Source of the DNA: Bifidobacterium eulemuris
GTDB taxonomy: Bacteria; Actinomycetota; Actinomycetes; Actinomycetales; Bifidobacteriaceae
Assembly: GCF_014898155.1 (NCBI RefSeq)
Contig: NZ_CP062938.1
Location: 1,302,001 to 1,366,000 of the forward strand
Reading direction: 5' to 3'
Length of the DNA: 64,000 bases
The notes below the pieces were generated by a model, which had not been told where the DNA came from, ran no database searches, and saw nothing but the letters and a program-made list of their open reading frames with translations. Of this stretch, positions 1 to 8,449 are shown piece by piece; the stretch's first letter is position 1, and each line of letters starts with the position of its first letter. A program made the translations under genes and the position numbers.

Positions 1-37
1 CTTACGGCGAACGTCGGGCCGCTTGGGGCTGCCCGGC

Positions 38-1180
38 TCAGTTGCCGATGGTGGAATCCCAGTTGTTCTGCAGCCACTCGGTGATGGTGGAGGCCTGATC
101 GTTGGTGTAGGAGATCGGGTCACCCTCGACGGTGGTGGAGGAGGCGAGCGCGTCCTGGTCGACCGTGCCGTCCTGCTCCATCATGTCGATCAGGATCGGG
201 CTGGCACCGCCGGCGAGCCACTCGTTCTGGGCTTCGGCGGTGTACAGGTACTCCATCCACAGGCGGGCGGCGGCCGGATGCGGCGCGTCCTTGTTGATGG
301 CCTGGTTGTAGTAGCTCACGACCTGGGCTTCGGGGAAGGTCTTGTACTCCCAGGTCACGCCCTTCTCCTTGAGGTCGGACTGGTAGGAGGCCTGGTTGTA
401 GGTCCAGTCGAAGACGACGCCGGTCTGGCCGGAGTCGATGGTGCCGTTGGTCACGTCCACCTGGGTGAGGTTGCCGGCGTCCTTAAGCTTCTTGAAGAAG
501 TCGAGACCGGGCTGGGTGTCGTCAAGGTCGCCGCCGGAGAGGGCGTTGACCATCAGGAAGCCGTTGAACGCGGCGCCGGCCTCGGCGGGCTTGCCGTTGA
601 GGGCCACGGTGCCGGCGAACTTCGGGTCGAGCAGGTCGTCGAGGCTGTCGATGTCGCCGTACTTGTCTTTGTTCCATCCGATCGACATGATGCCGGTGTA
701 GTCGGCGTAGTACAGGCCGTCGGCGTCTTTGGCGGAGTCGGGGATCGAATCCCACGCCTGCACCTTGTAGGCGGCGAAGTTGTCGGTGCTGGTGGCGGCG
801 ACGGACTGGCCGAGGTCGAACACGTCGGGGGCGGCGTCGGTGCCCTTGTTGGTGGTGGCGGCGTCGATCTCCTCCTTGGAGGAGGCGTTCGGGTTGAGTT
901 CGGTGACGGTGATGTTCGGATACTTCTTCTTGAAGTTCTCGATGATGTTGCCGTAGTTGGCCCAGTCGTGAGGCAGGGCGATGACGTTGAGCGCGCCCTC
1001 CTCTTCGGCGGCCTTCTCGAGGTCCTCCATCGTGCCGAAGTCGGCGAGGGAGGTGGCGGAGGCGTACTGTTCGTTCACGTCCGCGGCTTCGCCGGCGGAG
1101 GAAGCCGATCCGCAGGCGCCCATGGCGATGGCGAGCATGGCGGCGAGGGAGCCGGCGGCGATCTTACGCAGGGAATTCAT
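38..1180 (-). CDS. ABC transporter solute-binding lipoprotein
   Basis: The 380-aa protein starts with a basic, hydrophobic signal peptide ending in a lipobox (MGAC, Cys23), followed by a Ser/Ala-rich linker. It is therefore predicted to be anchored outside the membrane. The rest has the periplasmic-binding fold of the polyamine/iron/phosphonate type of binding protein (NWxxYGNIIENFKKKYP near residue 80, later YADYTGIMSIGWN). The ligand cannot be fixed from sequence. No permease or ATPase lies upstream; partner genes may lie downstream, beyond base 1. An AGGA-type ribosome site precedes the ATG. Confidence 0.85.
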   Translation of the reverse strand: MNSLRKIAAGSLAAMLAIAMGACGSASSAGEAADVNEQYASATSLADFGTMEDLEKAAEEEGALNVIALPHDWANYGNIIENFKKKYPNITVTELNPNASSKEEIDAATTNKGTDAAPDVFDLGQSVAATSTDNFAAYKVQAWDSIPDSAKDADGLYYADYTGIMSIGWNKDKYGDIDSLDDLLDPKFAGTVALNGKPAEAGAAFNGFLMVNALSGGDLDDTQPGLDFFKKLKDAGNLTQVDVTNGTIDSGQTGVVFDWTYNQASYQSDLKEKGVTWEYKTFPEAQVVSYYNQAINKDAPHPAAARLWMEYLYTAEAQNEWLAGGASPILIDMMEQDGTVDQDALASSTTVEGDPISYTNDQASTITEWLQNNWDSTIGN

Positions 1181-1489
1181 TGCTATTCCTATCTCTATCT
1201 GTTCGGGGCGCGGCGGCGGTTTGCCGTCACGGTCCGCGATAGAGACTAGGGGCGCAGGTTAACGCCATGATGGCGTCATGGTGAATGGGGGACGGATTTT
1301 GATGGAACTCCAATCGCACGGGCAACGGCCCGAAATCCATCCGTGCAACCCTCAAATCGTGCCGAATCGGCGCGAAACGCACATGAAAACACGTAAACGA
1401 CCGTCATTCCGCCAATCCGCCTAATGTGCGGATGTGCGGTTCATGTGCGGAAAAGTCGCACGGAGGGCCGGACCCGGCAGCTCCGTGCG
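1181..1489. promoter_or_regulatory. Intergenic region upstream of the solute-binding gene
   Basis: No gene is seen in this 309-bp gap. Three copies of ATGTGCGG occur at 1424-1431, 1432-1439 and 1443-1450. The last merges into a small hairpin, GTGCG-N7-CGCAC, at 1445-1461. Almost the same 23 bases recur at 7730-7752. The gap must hold the promoter of the solute-binding gene and the 3' end of ddl transcripts; these motifs are candidate protein-binding sites. Confidence 0.4.
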
Positions 1490-2578
1490 TTAACGCGCCA
1501 CGCCCTCAATCAGCGTGGTGATCAAATCGGCGTACTTCAGACCGTTCGCCTCCCATGCCTTGGGATACAGCGAGATCGGCGTGAATCCGGGCAGCGTGTT
1601 GATTTCGTTGACCATCACCTCGCCATCGGGGGTCACGAAGGTGTCCACACGGCTCAGGCCCGCGGCGTCGACGGCGAGGAACGCCTTGGCCGCCACCTCG
1701 CGCACCCGCCGCAGCATATCCTCGGGCAGATTGGCCGGCACTTCGACATGGCTTGCGGTGTTGTCCATGTATTTGGAATCGAAATCGTAGAATTGGTCGC
1801 TTCCCTCACGGTCGAGCACGATCTCGCCCGGCCAGGAGGTCATCGGTTCGTCGCCCGGCTTGGGGCACAGCACCGCGCATTCGATCTCACGCGCGTCGAT
1901 GCCCTGCTCCACCAGCACCTTCCAGTCGTGCCGGCCCGCCTCGGCCACGGCATCCGCCATCGCCTTGGCATCCGGCGACTCCACCTTGGTCACCCCGAAA
2001 CTCGAGCCCGCGCGGGACGGCTTGACGAACACCGGATAGCGCAGCCCGGCCTCCTCGACGCGCGCGAGCAGATCGCCGGCGTTGGATTCACCATAGGCGC
2101 GGGCGTCCACAGTGATGCCGGGCGCGACGGGAATGCCGGCCGCGGCGAGCAGAATCTTGGTGTAATGCTTGTCCATGCAGGCGGCCGACGCGAACACGCC
2201 GCAACCCACATACGGCACGTCCATCATCTCCAACAGGCCCTGCAGCGTGCCATCCTCGCCATACGGGCCGTGCAGCACGGGGAACACGACATCGACGTGG
2301 CCGATCGGCGCGAAACCATCCCGGCCACGCGCCACATCAAGCGTCACCGGCTGGCAGTCGGGTGTCACCTCAACGGTCGGCAAGACGCCGCCGCTCAGGT
2401 CCCAGCCGCGGGGATCCTCGCCGCCGACGATCCACTGTCCGGACTTGGTGATGCCCACCGCGATCGGCTCGAAACGCTCGGTGTCGATCGCCTTCAGCAC
2501 TCCGGCAGCGGAGATGCAGGAGATCGAGTGCTCGTCGGACCTGCCGCCGTACAACACCATCACGCGCTTCTTGGCCAT
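1490..2578 (-). CDS. ddl: D-alanine--D-alanine ligase
   Basis: This 362-aa ATP-grasp enzyme joins two D-alanines for peptidoglycan precursor synthesis in the cytoplasm. The N-terminal motif VLYGGRSDEHSIS is the family signature. The ATP-grasp core follows (VFVKPSRAGSSFGV near residue 185, ReIECAVL, and the C-terminal VNEINTLPGFTPISLYPK, which supplies metal ligands). Length is normal for Ddl. A GAGG-type ribosome site lies before the ATG. The neighbour upstream is gpsA, about 330 bp away, an arrangement known from other actinobacteria. Confidence 0.97.
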   Translation of the reverse strand: MAKKRVMVLYGGRSDEHSISCISAAGVLKAIDTERFEPIAVGITKSGQWIVGGEDPRGWDLSGGVLPTVEVTPDCQPVTLDVARGRDGFAPIGHVDVVFPVLHGPYGEDGTLQGLLEMMDVPYVGCGVFASAACMDKHYTKILLAAAGIPVAPGITVDARAYGESNAGDLLARVEEAGLRYPVFVKPSRAGSSFGVTKVESPDAKAMADAVAEAGRHDWKVLVEQGIDAREIECAVLCPKPGDEPMTSWPGEIVLDREGSDQFYDFDSKYMDNTASHVEVPANLPEDMLRRVREVAAKAFLAVDAAGLSRVDTFVTPDGEVMVNEINTLPGFTPISLYPKAWEANGLKYADLITTLIEGVAR

Positions 2579-2907
2579 ATCGTTTCCCTCGTTTCTGCCG
2601 GAGTTGTCAACCAGTCTTTATTATGCACATCGTCATGTCCACGGGATTTCCCGCGCGGGGATGCGCACAGAAAAACCGCCAGAGTCTTCCTCACGCGGCG
2701 GTTCGCGGCACATCGTCATCGCAGGCATCGTCCACCCAGCCGGATCCTTCCCGCGCGGCGATCCGGCGCGACGGTTCCGCCCATATGCGACCGCCCCGGC
2801 CCAGGCCGCTCAGATTCTCCCCCACCTTTGGACCAATCCATACGCGACCGCCCCGGCCCGGGCTGATCGCCGTGGGTCGGGGCGGATGGCGACGCATGCG
2901 CGGGTGG
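2579..2907. repeat. Intergenic region with a two-copy direct repeat
   Basis: No gene is supported between gpsA and ddl. Two near-identical GC-rich segments sharing GCGACCGCCCCGGCCC begin near 2781 and 2839, each preceded by CCATA, with about 58-bp spacing. The remainder shows no clear terminator or riboswitch. Confidence 0.45.
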
Positions 2908-3906
2908 TTATTCCTCGGTGATGTCGCGCCCGAACAGTTGGGTGAGCATCTCGGAGCAGGAGATGCCCTCGCTTAGCACGCGGCTCATCGCGTAGGCGAG
3001 CGGTGTGGGCACGCCGAGCTCCTTGCCCAAGGCGACGACCGCGTCCGTGGTGGGCACGCCCTCGGCCACGCCGTTGCTGGCTTCGGTCGCCTCCTGAACG
3101 CTCAGCCCCTTGCCGAGGTTCGCGCCGAAGGTGTAGTTGCGGCTGAGCGGGGAGCCGCAAGTGGCGATGAGATCGCCCACGCCGGCCAGTCCCGCGAAGG
3201 TTTTCGGATCGGCGCCGGCGGCCTGGCCCAAAGCGGTCAGTTCGGCGAGCCCTCGCGTCTCGATCATCGCGGCGGTGTTCTCGCCGTAGCCCGCGCCGCG
3301 CGCCATGCCGACGGCGAGCGCGACCACGTTCTTCAGGGATCCGCACATCTCCAAACCGATCACATCGGTGGTGACGAAGGCTTTGAAATAATCGGTGGTG
3401 CAGGCCTCGGCGATCTTCCTCGCATTGTCGATGCTTTCGCAGGCCACGACGGTGGCGGCGGGGTGACGCTGCGCGATCTCCTTGCTCAGGTTCGGACCGG
3501 AGACGGCGGCGAAACGGTCGGCCGGCAGGTCGAGCGTCTCGCGTACGACCTCGTCCATGCGCTTGTTGGTGCCGCGTTCGATGCCTTTCATCAGGCTGAC
3601 GACGATGGCGTCGGCGGGGATGAGTCCCTTGAATTCGGCCAACGCCACGCGCGCGAACTGGGCGGCGATGGCGACGATGATGATTTGCGCGTCGGCCACG
3701 GCTTCGGCGCGGTCGCCGGTGGCGGTCATATTGGCGGGCAGCTGCTCGACGACGGGCAGACGAGCCTCGTTGCGGCGGCGGTCGCGGATATCCTCCACGA
3801 TGTCGGGCTCGATGGCCCACATGGTCACGTCATTGCCGGCGTCGGCCAGCACCTGGCCGAAGGCGGTACCCCATGCTCCGGCACCCAATACCGTAATCTT
3901 GCTCAT
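2908..3906 (-). CDS. gpsA: Glycerol-3-phosphate dehydrogenase [NAD(P)+]
   Basis: This 332-aa enzyme reduces dihydroxyacetone phosphate to sn-glycerol 3-phosphate, the backbone of membrane phospholipids. The Rossmann motif GAGAWGTAFG is at the N-terminus, and the catalytic-domain segments SLMKGIE, GPNLSKEI and NVVALAVG are typical. The acyltransferase gene plsC lies upstream on the same strand, so two phospholipid genes are neighbours. The ATG overlaps the stop of a 45-codon ORF that copies the GpsA N-terminus. Confidence 0.97.
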   Translation of the reverse strand: MSKITVLGAGAWGTAFGQVLADAGNDVTMWAIEPDIVEDIRDRRRNEARLPVVEQLPANMTATGDRAEAVADAQIIIVAIAAQFARVALAEFKGLIPADAIVVSLMKGIERGTNKRMDEVVRETLDLPADRFAAVSGPNLSKEIAQRHPAATVVACESIDNARKIAEACTTDYFKAFVTTDVIGLEMCGSLKNVVALAVGMARGAGYGENTAAMIETRGLAELTALGQAAGADPKTFAGLAGVGDLIATCGSPLSRNYTFGANLGKGLSVQEATEASNGVAEGVPTTDAVVALGKELGVPTPLAYAMSRVLSEGISCSEMLTQLFGRDITEE

Positions 3907-4040
3907 CGCGCCACCTCCGCATGGGGTACTGCCACATTACCTCGCGACTGCCGCCGCTCAGCGTCGCCTACGAACAGCCCACCGGGCTGTCCGCCCAACG
4001 GCGCCGCCCATGCCCCGGCGCCTAATACCGTAATCTTCAT
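3903..4040 (-). pseudogene. Duplicated gpsA 5' fragment
   Basis: A 45-aa ORF begins MKITVLGAGAW, nearly the same as the start of GpsA (SKITVLGAGAW). It diverges at once and ends in a TGA that overlaps the gpsA ATG. It has its own GAGG ribosome site. The DNA match (ATACCGTAATCTT and flanks) shows a short tandem duplication of the gpsA start. It cannot fold into a dehydrogenase. Whether it is translated and couples translation into gpsA is unknown. Confidence 0.6.
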
Positions 4041-4062
4041 ATTGCCTCATCGCTCCTTCATA

Positions 4063-4190
4063 AGACTTCGACTGTCAATGATGCTGAGATGCTTCGACTT
4101 CGCTCAGCATGACGGAGAGAACGCCACTCCGCCATCCATCATCCTGAGCGGAGCCCGCAGGGCGCAGTCGAAGGATCTCCGTCGCCCGTC
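4063..4190. repeat. Dispersed REP-like repeat
   Basis: The DNA contains CTTCGACTTCGCTCAGCATG and, further on, the opposite-strand form of the same theme (CCTGAGCGGAGC...GTCGAAGGATC), forming potential hairpins. Related sequence occurs at about 13645-13690 and 61283-61325, always between genes. Confidence 0.5.
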
Positions 4191-4207
4191 ATGTCAAAAC
4201 GCGCTTC

Positions 4208-5098
4208 CTACTCCTTGATTCGGCTCATCGTGCGGTAGTCCCAGACGCCGTCGGGAGCCTGCTCACCGCGGATCTCGGCCATGATCTCGGTCATGCGCAC
4301 GCGGATGCGGCGCGTGAGTTCATCGGCGAGCTCGACCGGCGGCTCCTCGCCCCAGCCGTCCATGCCCTCCAGCAGGTCGGCGTAGTCAAGCGCCGCGTCA
4401 TAGCACATCACCACGTTCTTGCGAGGCCACGGCCACCAATGGTTGATGCTGGCCGCACCCCACGTCACCGCGCAGAACAACGGCACCTGATACCCCAGCC
4501 GACGCGACGATTCGAGCGCGATCATGCCCACGCCGTTCTTCATGCTCATCGGCCATTTTTGCGGATCCCTCGTCACCGTGCCCTCGGGCCATACCGTCAA
4601 CGGACGGCCCGAAGTGACGATGTCGATCGAAGTGTCGACGATATCCTTGGCCTTGCCGCTGCGCCGCTGCACCGGCTGCATGCCCACAAGCTGGAACCAT
4701 TTGCCGATCAGCGGCCACTTCGCCATCTCGGCCTTGGCCATATAGCGGGGTCGTCGCCCCTGGTGGAACAGGCTCATCATCGGCACGAACACGTCGAACA
4801 TGGTCACATGTGTGGCGGCGGTGATGAACGTGCCGGTTTCGGGCACATGTTCCAGACCCCAGGCCTTGGTTTTGCAGCTCGCGCGGAACACCACGGAAAC
4901 GCCCGCCAACAGGCGTTTGGTGGCCTTCGGGTTCTGCGCGTTGATCTCCGCCTCGTTGGGCGTGCGCGGTCCGGTCGGATAGTACGCGGTGGGATCCACC
5001 AGACGGTGGCGGGCGGCGAGCTTGGCGACCTGAGCGTCGGAAAGCGGCTTCACGGCCGAGCGCGGCGACGGTTTTCCTTTCGATACCATGCCCTCCAT
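4208..5098 (-). CDS. plsC: 1-acyl-glycerol-3-phosphate acyltransferase
   Basis: This 296-aa membrane-associated enzyme transfers a fatty acyl group to lysophosphatidic acid to give phosphatidic acid. The catalytic HX4D box is H97-VTMF-D102. The glycerol-3-phosphate-binding block is VWPEGTVTRDP, and KAEMAKWPLIG is another family block. It is longer at the N-terminus than many PlsC proteins; Met4 is an alternative start. It lies just upstream of gpsA, which provides the acceptor backbone. Confidence 0.9.
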   Translation of the reverse strand: MEGMVSKGKPSPRSAVKPLSDAQVAKLAARHRLVDPTAYYPTGPRTPNEAEINAQNPKATKRLLAGVSVVFRASCKTKAWGLEHVPETGTFITAATHVTMFDVFVPMMSLFHQGRRPRYMAKAEMAKWPLIGKWFQLVGMQPVQRRSGKAKDIVDTSIDIVTSGRPLTVWPEGTVTRDPQKWPMSMKNGVGMIALESSRRLGYQVPLFCAVTWGAASINHWWPWPRKNVVMCYDAALDYADLLEGMDGWGEEPPVELADELTRRIRVRMTEIMAEIRGEQAPDGVWDYRTMSRIKE

Positions 5099-5244
5099 TG
5101 TGCCCTATCCCACCGCCAAGCGACGCGTTCCCGCCGCAATGTGGCTGGCGTGGCGCGCATGGCCGATCCGTATGCCGCGCAAACGACCGCGCCGTGGCCA
5201 TACCGGTAGTGTGGCCACGGCGCGCAAGTCGCGGTTCGCTTCGT

Positions 5245-5634
5245 TTACAGCACGGCGATGGCGTCGATCTCCACCAGCGCGCCCTTGGGAATGTCGTTGC
5301 CGCCGAAGGCGCAGCGGGCCGGCTTCACGGAGCCGATGAACACCTCGGCGTAGCGGGCGTCCACCTCCTTGAAGTCCTCCACGTTCTTCAAGTAGATGGT
5401 GGCGCGGCATACATGCTCGATACCGGTGCCAGCCGCGTCGAGAATATGCTTGATGTTCTTCAGAGCCTGCGCGGCCTGCTCGCCCGCGGTTTCGCCCGCC
5501 AGTTCGCCGGTGGCCGGGTCGATGCCCAGCTGGCCGGACACGAACACGAAGCCGTTCGCCTTAACCGCCTGGCTGTACGCGCCCAGCGCCGCCGGGGCCT
5601 CGGAGGTAGCCACCGCTTCCATCTTCTCGCTCAT
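5245..5634 (-). CDS. ridA: RidA family reactive intermediate deaminase
   Basis: This 129-aa protein matches the YjgF/YER057c/UK114 family, which hydrolyses reactive enamines and imines released by pyridoxal-phosphate enzymes. The signatures are APAALGAYSQAV near the start, VFVSGQLGIDP, and the C-terminal PARCAFGGNDIPKGALVEID. The chosen ATG has AAGGAG 7 nt upstream; a longer reading to 5742 would add a non-conserved basic leader. Confidence 0.93.
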   Translation of the reverse strand: MSEKMEAVATSEAPAALGAYSQAVKANGFVFVSGQLGIDPATGELAGETAGEQAAQALKNIKHILDAAGTGIEHVCRATIYLKNVEDFKEVDARYAEVFIGSVKPARCAFGGNDIPKGALVEIDAIAVL

Positions 5635-5747
5635 TGATCGCTCCTTATCTTCCGCCGATTCGTCGGTTTGCCGCGCGCGAACGCGCCGATTACAGGCGAT
5701 GATAGTGAACGCGCGCCGCGCCCGCCCAATCACCGCCCGCATTGCGG

Positions 5748-6416
5748 TCAGTCGCGCATGCCGCGAACCGCGCGTCCGGAGGCGAAACGGTCGAGCGCGC
5801 CGGTGCGGGCGATGGCGAGGTACAGGAACCAGCTCATCGCGCCGGCGATCACCACGCCGCCGATCATCTCGCAGATGAGATGCGTGATGCCGCGCGGGCT
5901 GATGATTGCCACGCCCTGATAGCGGAAGAACAGCAGATAGAAGCCGTATTCGACCGCCACCAGCAGGCCGGAGAGCAACGAGATGGGCAGGTTGAACACA
6001 CGGTAGCGCGTCACCGCGAACGGAATCTCCGCGAACAGCCCCTGCAGAAGGGCCGAAGCGAATACGAATCCCATCGAGAACTGGTTGCCGATCAGCATCT
6101 CGGCCGCGGAACCGACCACATTGACGAACATCGCCGCGCCGGGCTTGCGGATGATCAGTAGGCCCAGCGGACCGGAGAAATACCAGAAGGCGTGCAGCAG
6201 GCTGGCGACGCCGGGCAGGATCGCACCCAGGAACGGAGATACGGCCGCATAGGCGAAATTAAAGCCCCAGAATACGATGCCGCAGGCGACACCGAGAGCG
6301 GCGGCGACGGCGATGTCGGCCGGGGTCCAGCGCAAGATGCGCGCGGATTGCGAAAGATTGTCGGACTGATTGGTCGGATTGGTCTGATTGACCTGATTTG
6401 AGGCATGGTTGCCCAT
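5748..6416 (-). CDS. ECF transporter S component (YkoE-like)
   Basis: The 222-aa protein has a polar N-terminal tail rich in Asn and Gln, then five or six hydrophobic segments starting at RWTPADIAVAAALGVACG. GIVFWGFNFAYAA and FAEIPFAVTRY resemble YkoE-type substrate-capture subunits of energy-coupling-factor transporters, often linked to thiamine precursors. No ECF ATPase or T component is adjacent, so it probably uses a shared module elsewhere. The start is fixed by AAGGAG before ATG at 6416. Substrate is not proven. Confidence 0.75.
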   Translation of the reverse strand: MGNHASNQVNQTNPTNQSDNLSQSARILRWTPADIAVAAALGVACGIVFWGFNFAYAAVSPFLGAILPGVASLLHAFWYFSGPLGLLIIRKPGAAMFVNVVGSAAEMLIGNQFSMGFVFASALLQGLFAEIPFAVTRYRVFNLPISLLSGLLVAVEYGFYLLFFRYQGVAIISPRGITHLICEMIGGVVIAGAMSWFLYLAIARTGALDRFASGRAVRGMRD

Positions 6417-6834
6417 GGGAAGCTCCTTATCCCGTTCGGACTGCGCACAGTGTCGGACATGCCGCAGGCGACACGGGCGTTCCTTGACCTGCGCAGTTCG
6501 GGCGGAAACGCCGTTATGCACTTTAGCAGTTGCGCACGGGCTCCATCCGCTTTGCCCACGCATAGGACTTAGTCGGAATGTCTCGACGATACCGGACAAT
6601 CCCCATCCGCCCCACCCACACAGAGGACTTAGCGCCGGCATGAGCATGGACGAGGTCGGCGGCAAATCCGCCCCACCCACACAGAGGACTTAGACTGCCC
6701 GACCTGGAATCAGACAAACGGTACGTATCCGCCATGCCCACGCGCAGGACTTAGGAATCTCGCCCACATACGAAAAGTCCGCCGGCATCGTGGGATGTCG
6801 ACGGACTGGAAAATCACGCGATGTGGGTCGCGCC
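6417..6834. repeat. Intergenic array of four 28-bp repeats, period 60-61
   Basis: Four 28-bp units end in the shared string AGGACTTAG at bases 6572, 6632, 6693 and 6754 and all begin ATCCGC. Units 2 and 3 are identical; units 1 and 4 differ in the middle. The intervening 32-33 bp are unrelated to each other. No cas gene is present. The array lies in the presumed 5' region of the ECF S-component gene. Confidence 0.75.
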
Positions 6835-7269
6835 TTACTTCAGCGAGGCGTTCACCGCATCGATGGCCTCCTGCAGGCTGTCCAGATGGGACTCGTACCA
6901 AGCGGTCGCCTCGTTCAGAGTCTCGGTCACGGCCTCATAGCCGGCGGCATCGTCGGCGGCGCAGCTCACGTACGTGGGGGTTTCGGCGGCGAGCGCCTCG
7001 TTAAGGGCATCCAGCGTGGAGGCGTCGGTCACGTCCTCTTCGGTGTATTCGGAGGCGGTGGAGGCATCGCCGTTCACCAGGCCGTTGTACTTGTTCGTCG
7101 CCACACGGGTCGCGTCGGAGGCCTCCATGCAGGCGGCCTTGGCGCTTTCGACCGAACCGCCGGACATCGCGCGCCAGACGAACACGCCGGCCACCGCCAG
7201 CACCACCACGACGACGATCGCGATCACCGGAACCAGCCACTTATTATTGGTCTTCTTCTCTTCAGCCAT
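6835..7269 (-). CDS. Hypothetical single-pass membrane protein
   Basis: The 144-aa protein is not recognised. It has a short charged cytoplasmic N-terminus (MAEEKKTNNK), one strong transmembrane helix (residues about 11-34), and an acidic, Ala/Thr-rich exported domain with two cysteines (ACMEASDAT and YVSCAADD) that could pair. The start has AGGAG upstream. The gene stands alone between the repeat array and tRNA-Arg. Confidence 0.7.
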   Translation of the reverse strand: MAEEKKTNNKWLVPVIAIVVVVVLAVAGVFVWRAMSGGSVESAKAACMEASDATRVATNKYNGLVNGDASTASEYTEEDVTDASTLDALNEALAAETPTYVSCAADDAAGYEAVTETLNEATAWYESHLDSLQEAIDAVNASLK

Positions 7270-7454
7270 GACATACTCCTGTTTCTTTTCATGCCGCACC
7301 TTCTTCGGACGGCATCGCATAGGCCGCAGGTCATCCTATCGGAAAGCCGGATAAACGCAAATCGTCTCATAATCGCGTCCATATTCGTGAGTCTCCATAA
7401 CAAAACCACCTGCCGATACCGGCGTGCGGCGAGCGGGCCGCGACCCGGGGAAAC

Positions 7455-7485
7455 AAAAAAGGCCGGAATCATTAAGATTCCAGCC
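7455..7485 (-). terminator. Rho-independent terminator after tRNA-Arg
   Basis: On the minus strand GGCTGGAATC pairs with GATTCCGGCC around a 5-nt loop and is followed by six T residues. Confidence 0.85.
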
Positions 7486-7487
7486 AT

Positions 7488-7563
7488 TGGTGGGCTTGAT
7501 GGGATTCGAACCCACGGCCTTTTGCTCCGGAGGCAAACGCTCTATCCACTGAGCTACAAGCCC
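7488..7563 (-). tRNA. tRNA-Arg (CCG)
   Basis: A 76-nt cloverleaf on the minus strand has acceptor stem GGGCTTG/CAAGCCC, discriminator A and encoded CCA. The anticodon loop CTCCGGA gives anticodon CCG, reading CGG arginine codons. The T-loop has the usual GTTCGAATC. A terminator follows. The 240 bp upstream contain only the shared hairpin element at 7730-7752. Confidence 0.97.
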
Positions 7564-7729
7564 GAGACTTCATCACTGTACACCACGCGACGGTCAAGAC
7601 GTGCCCATCGGCGGCGCACGTCACGAAATCCGATACGATCCGTGCGACCCTTTTTCAACGCCGAAACGAACAGGATTCCTATGGTTTCCTTGATATGACG
7701 CGAATATGGAGAATGTGCGATTGTCACTT

Positions 7730-7752
7730 TCATGTTCGGAAAAGTCGCACGG
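7730..7752. repeat. Second copy of the CGGAAAAGTCGCACGG element
   Basis: These bases match 1441-1463 at 22 of 23 positions by eye. The segment lies about 40 bp upstream of the -10 element of the CYTH gene, so it may be a regulatory site shared by two unlinked genes. Confidence 0.45.
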
Positions 7753-7805
7753 CAAAACGTGGGATGGCGCTTCGTGCGAACCCGCTCCGGCAGTAGACTA
7801 GGGCT

Positions 7806-8432
7806 ATGTCCGACCCAGTCAACGATTTCGAATACGAACGCCGCTTCTACTGCCGCGAGTTCCCCGACGAGATGGACGACGGGGACGCGCCCACGCTGAT
7901 CGTGCAAAGCTATTACGTACACGACGGCAATTACGCCCTGCGCGTGCGGCTTCAGGCGCACGGCCCACGCCTCGACATGACGCCCGACCTTGATCCGACG
8001 GCCGTCGTCGACCAATATCAGAACCGTTTCTCCGAGGCGTTCGTCACCGTCAAGGGCCCGTCCGTGGGCGGCACCCGCTACGAGGCCGAACGCGAGATCG
8101 ACACCCGCATCGCCGCGGAACTCATCAAACGCGGCGGCGAGGTGATCGTCAAGAACCGTTTCTCCGTTTGGATCGCGGAGGACGGCTGGAGTGTGGACGT
8201 GTTCGGCGGGGCCAACGCGCCGCTGATCATCGCGGAGGCGGAGCGTTCCGGCCCGGTCACCAACCTGACCATCCCGAAGTTCTGCACCACCGAAATCACC
8301 GATCAGGCGCGCTTCAGCAACGACGGTTTGGCCGCGCGCCCGTTCTCCCTTTGGGAAAGCGAATTCGAGGCGGAGCTCGCACAGAACGGCCCGCAGTTCC
8401 AGCAACTCTTCGGCAAAAACCGCATGGAGTAG
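7806..8432 (+). CDS. CYTH domain protein
   Basis: The 208-aa protein begins with the CYTH signature (FEYERRFY, corresponding to the ExExK/R metal-triphosphate motif), followed by YALRVRL, KGPSVGGTRYEAEREI and a C-terminal KFCTTEITDQARFSND. CYTH proteins bind triphosphates (thiamine triphosphatase, tripolyphosphatase or class IV cyclase types); the substrate here is not known. A -10 element TAGACT (7794-7799) ends 6 nt before the ATG and there is no ribosome site, so a leaderless mRNA is likely. Confidence 0.85.
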   Translation: MSDPVNDFEYERRFYCREFPDEMDDGDAPTLIVQSYYVHDGNYALRVRLQAHGPRLDMTPDLDPTAVVDQYQNRFSEAFVTVKGPSVGGTRYEAEREIDTRIAAELIKRGGEVIVKNRFSVWIAEDGWSVDVFGGANAPLIIAEAERSGPVTNLTIPKFCTTEITDQARFSNDGLAARPFSLWESEFEAELAQNGPQFQQLFGKNRME

Positions 8433-8449
8433 CCGTCGGACCGCCGGCG

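Noticed and set aside
6544..6754. CRISPR array
   Set aside because: Only four units, two of them degenerate, no cas genes and no leader; kept as a repeat of unknown role.
7554..8405. 283-codon minus-strand frame
   Set aside because: Antisense to the CYTH gene, which has clear family motifs.
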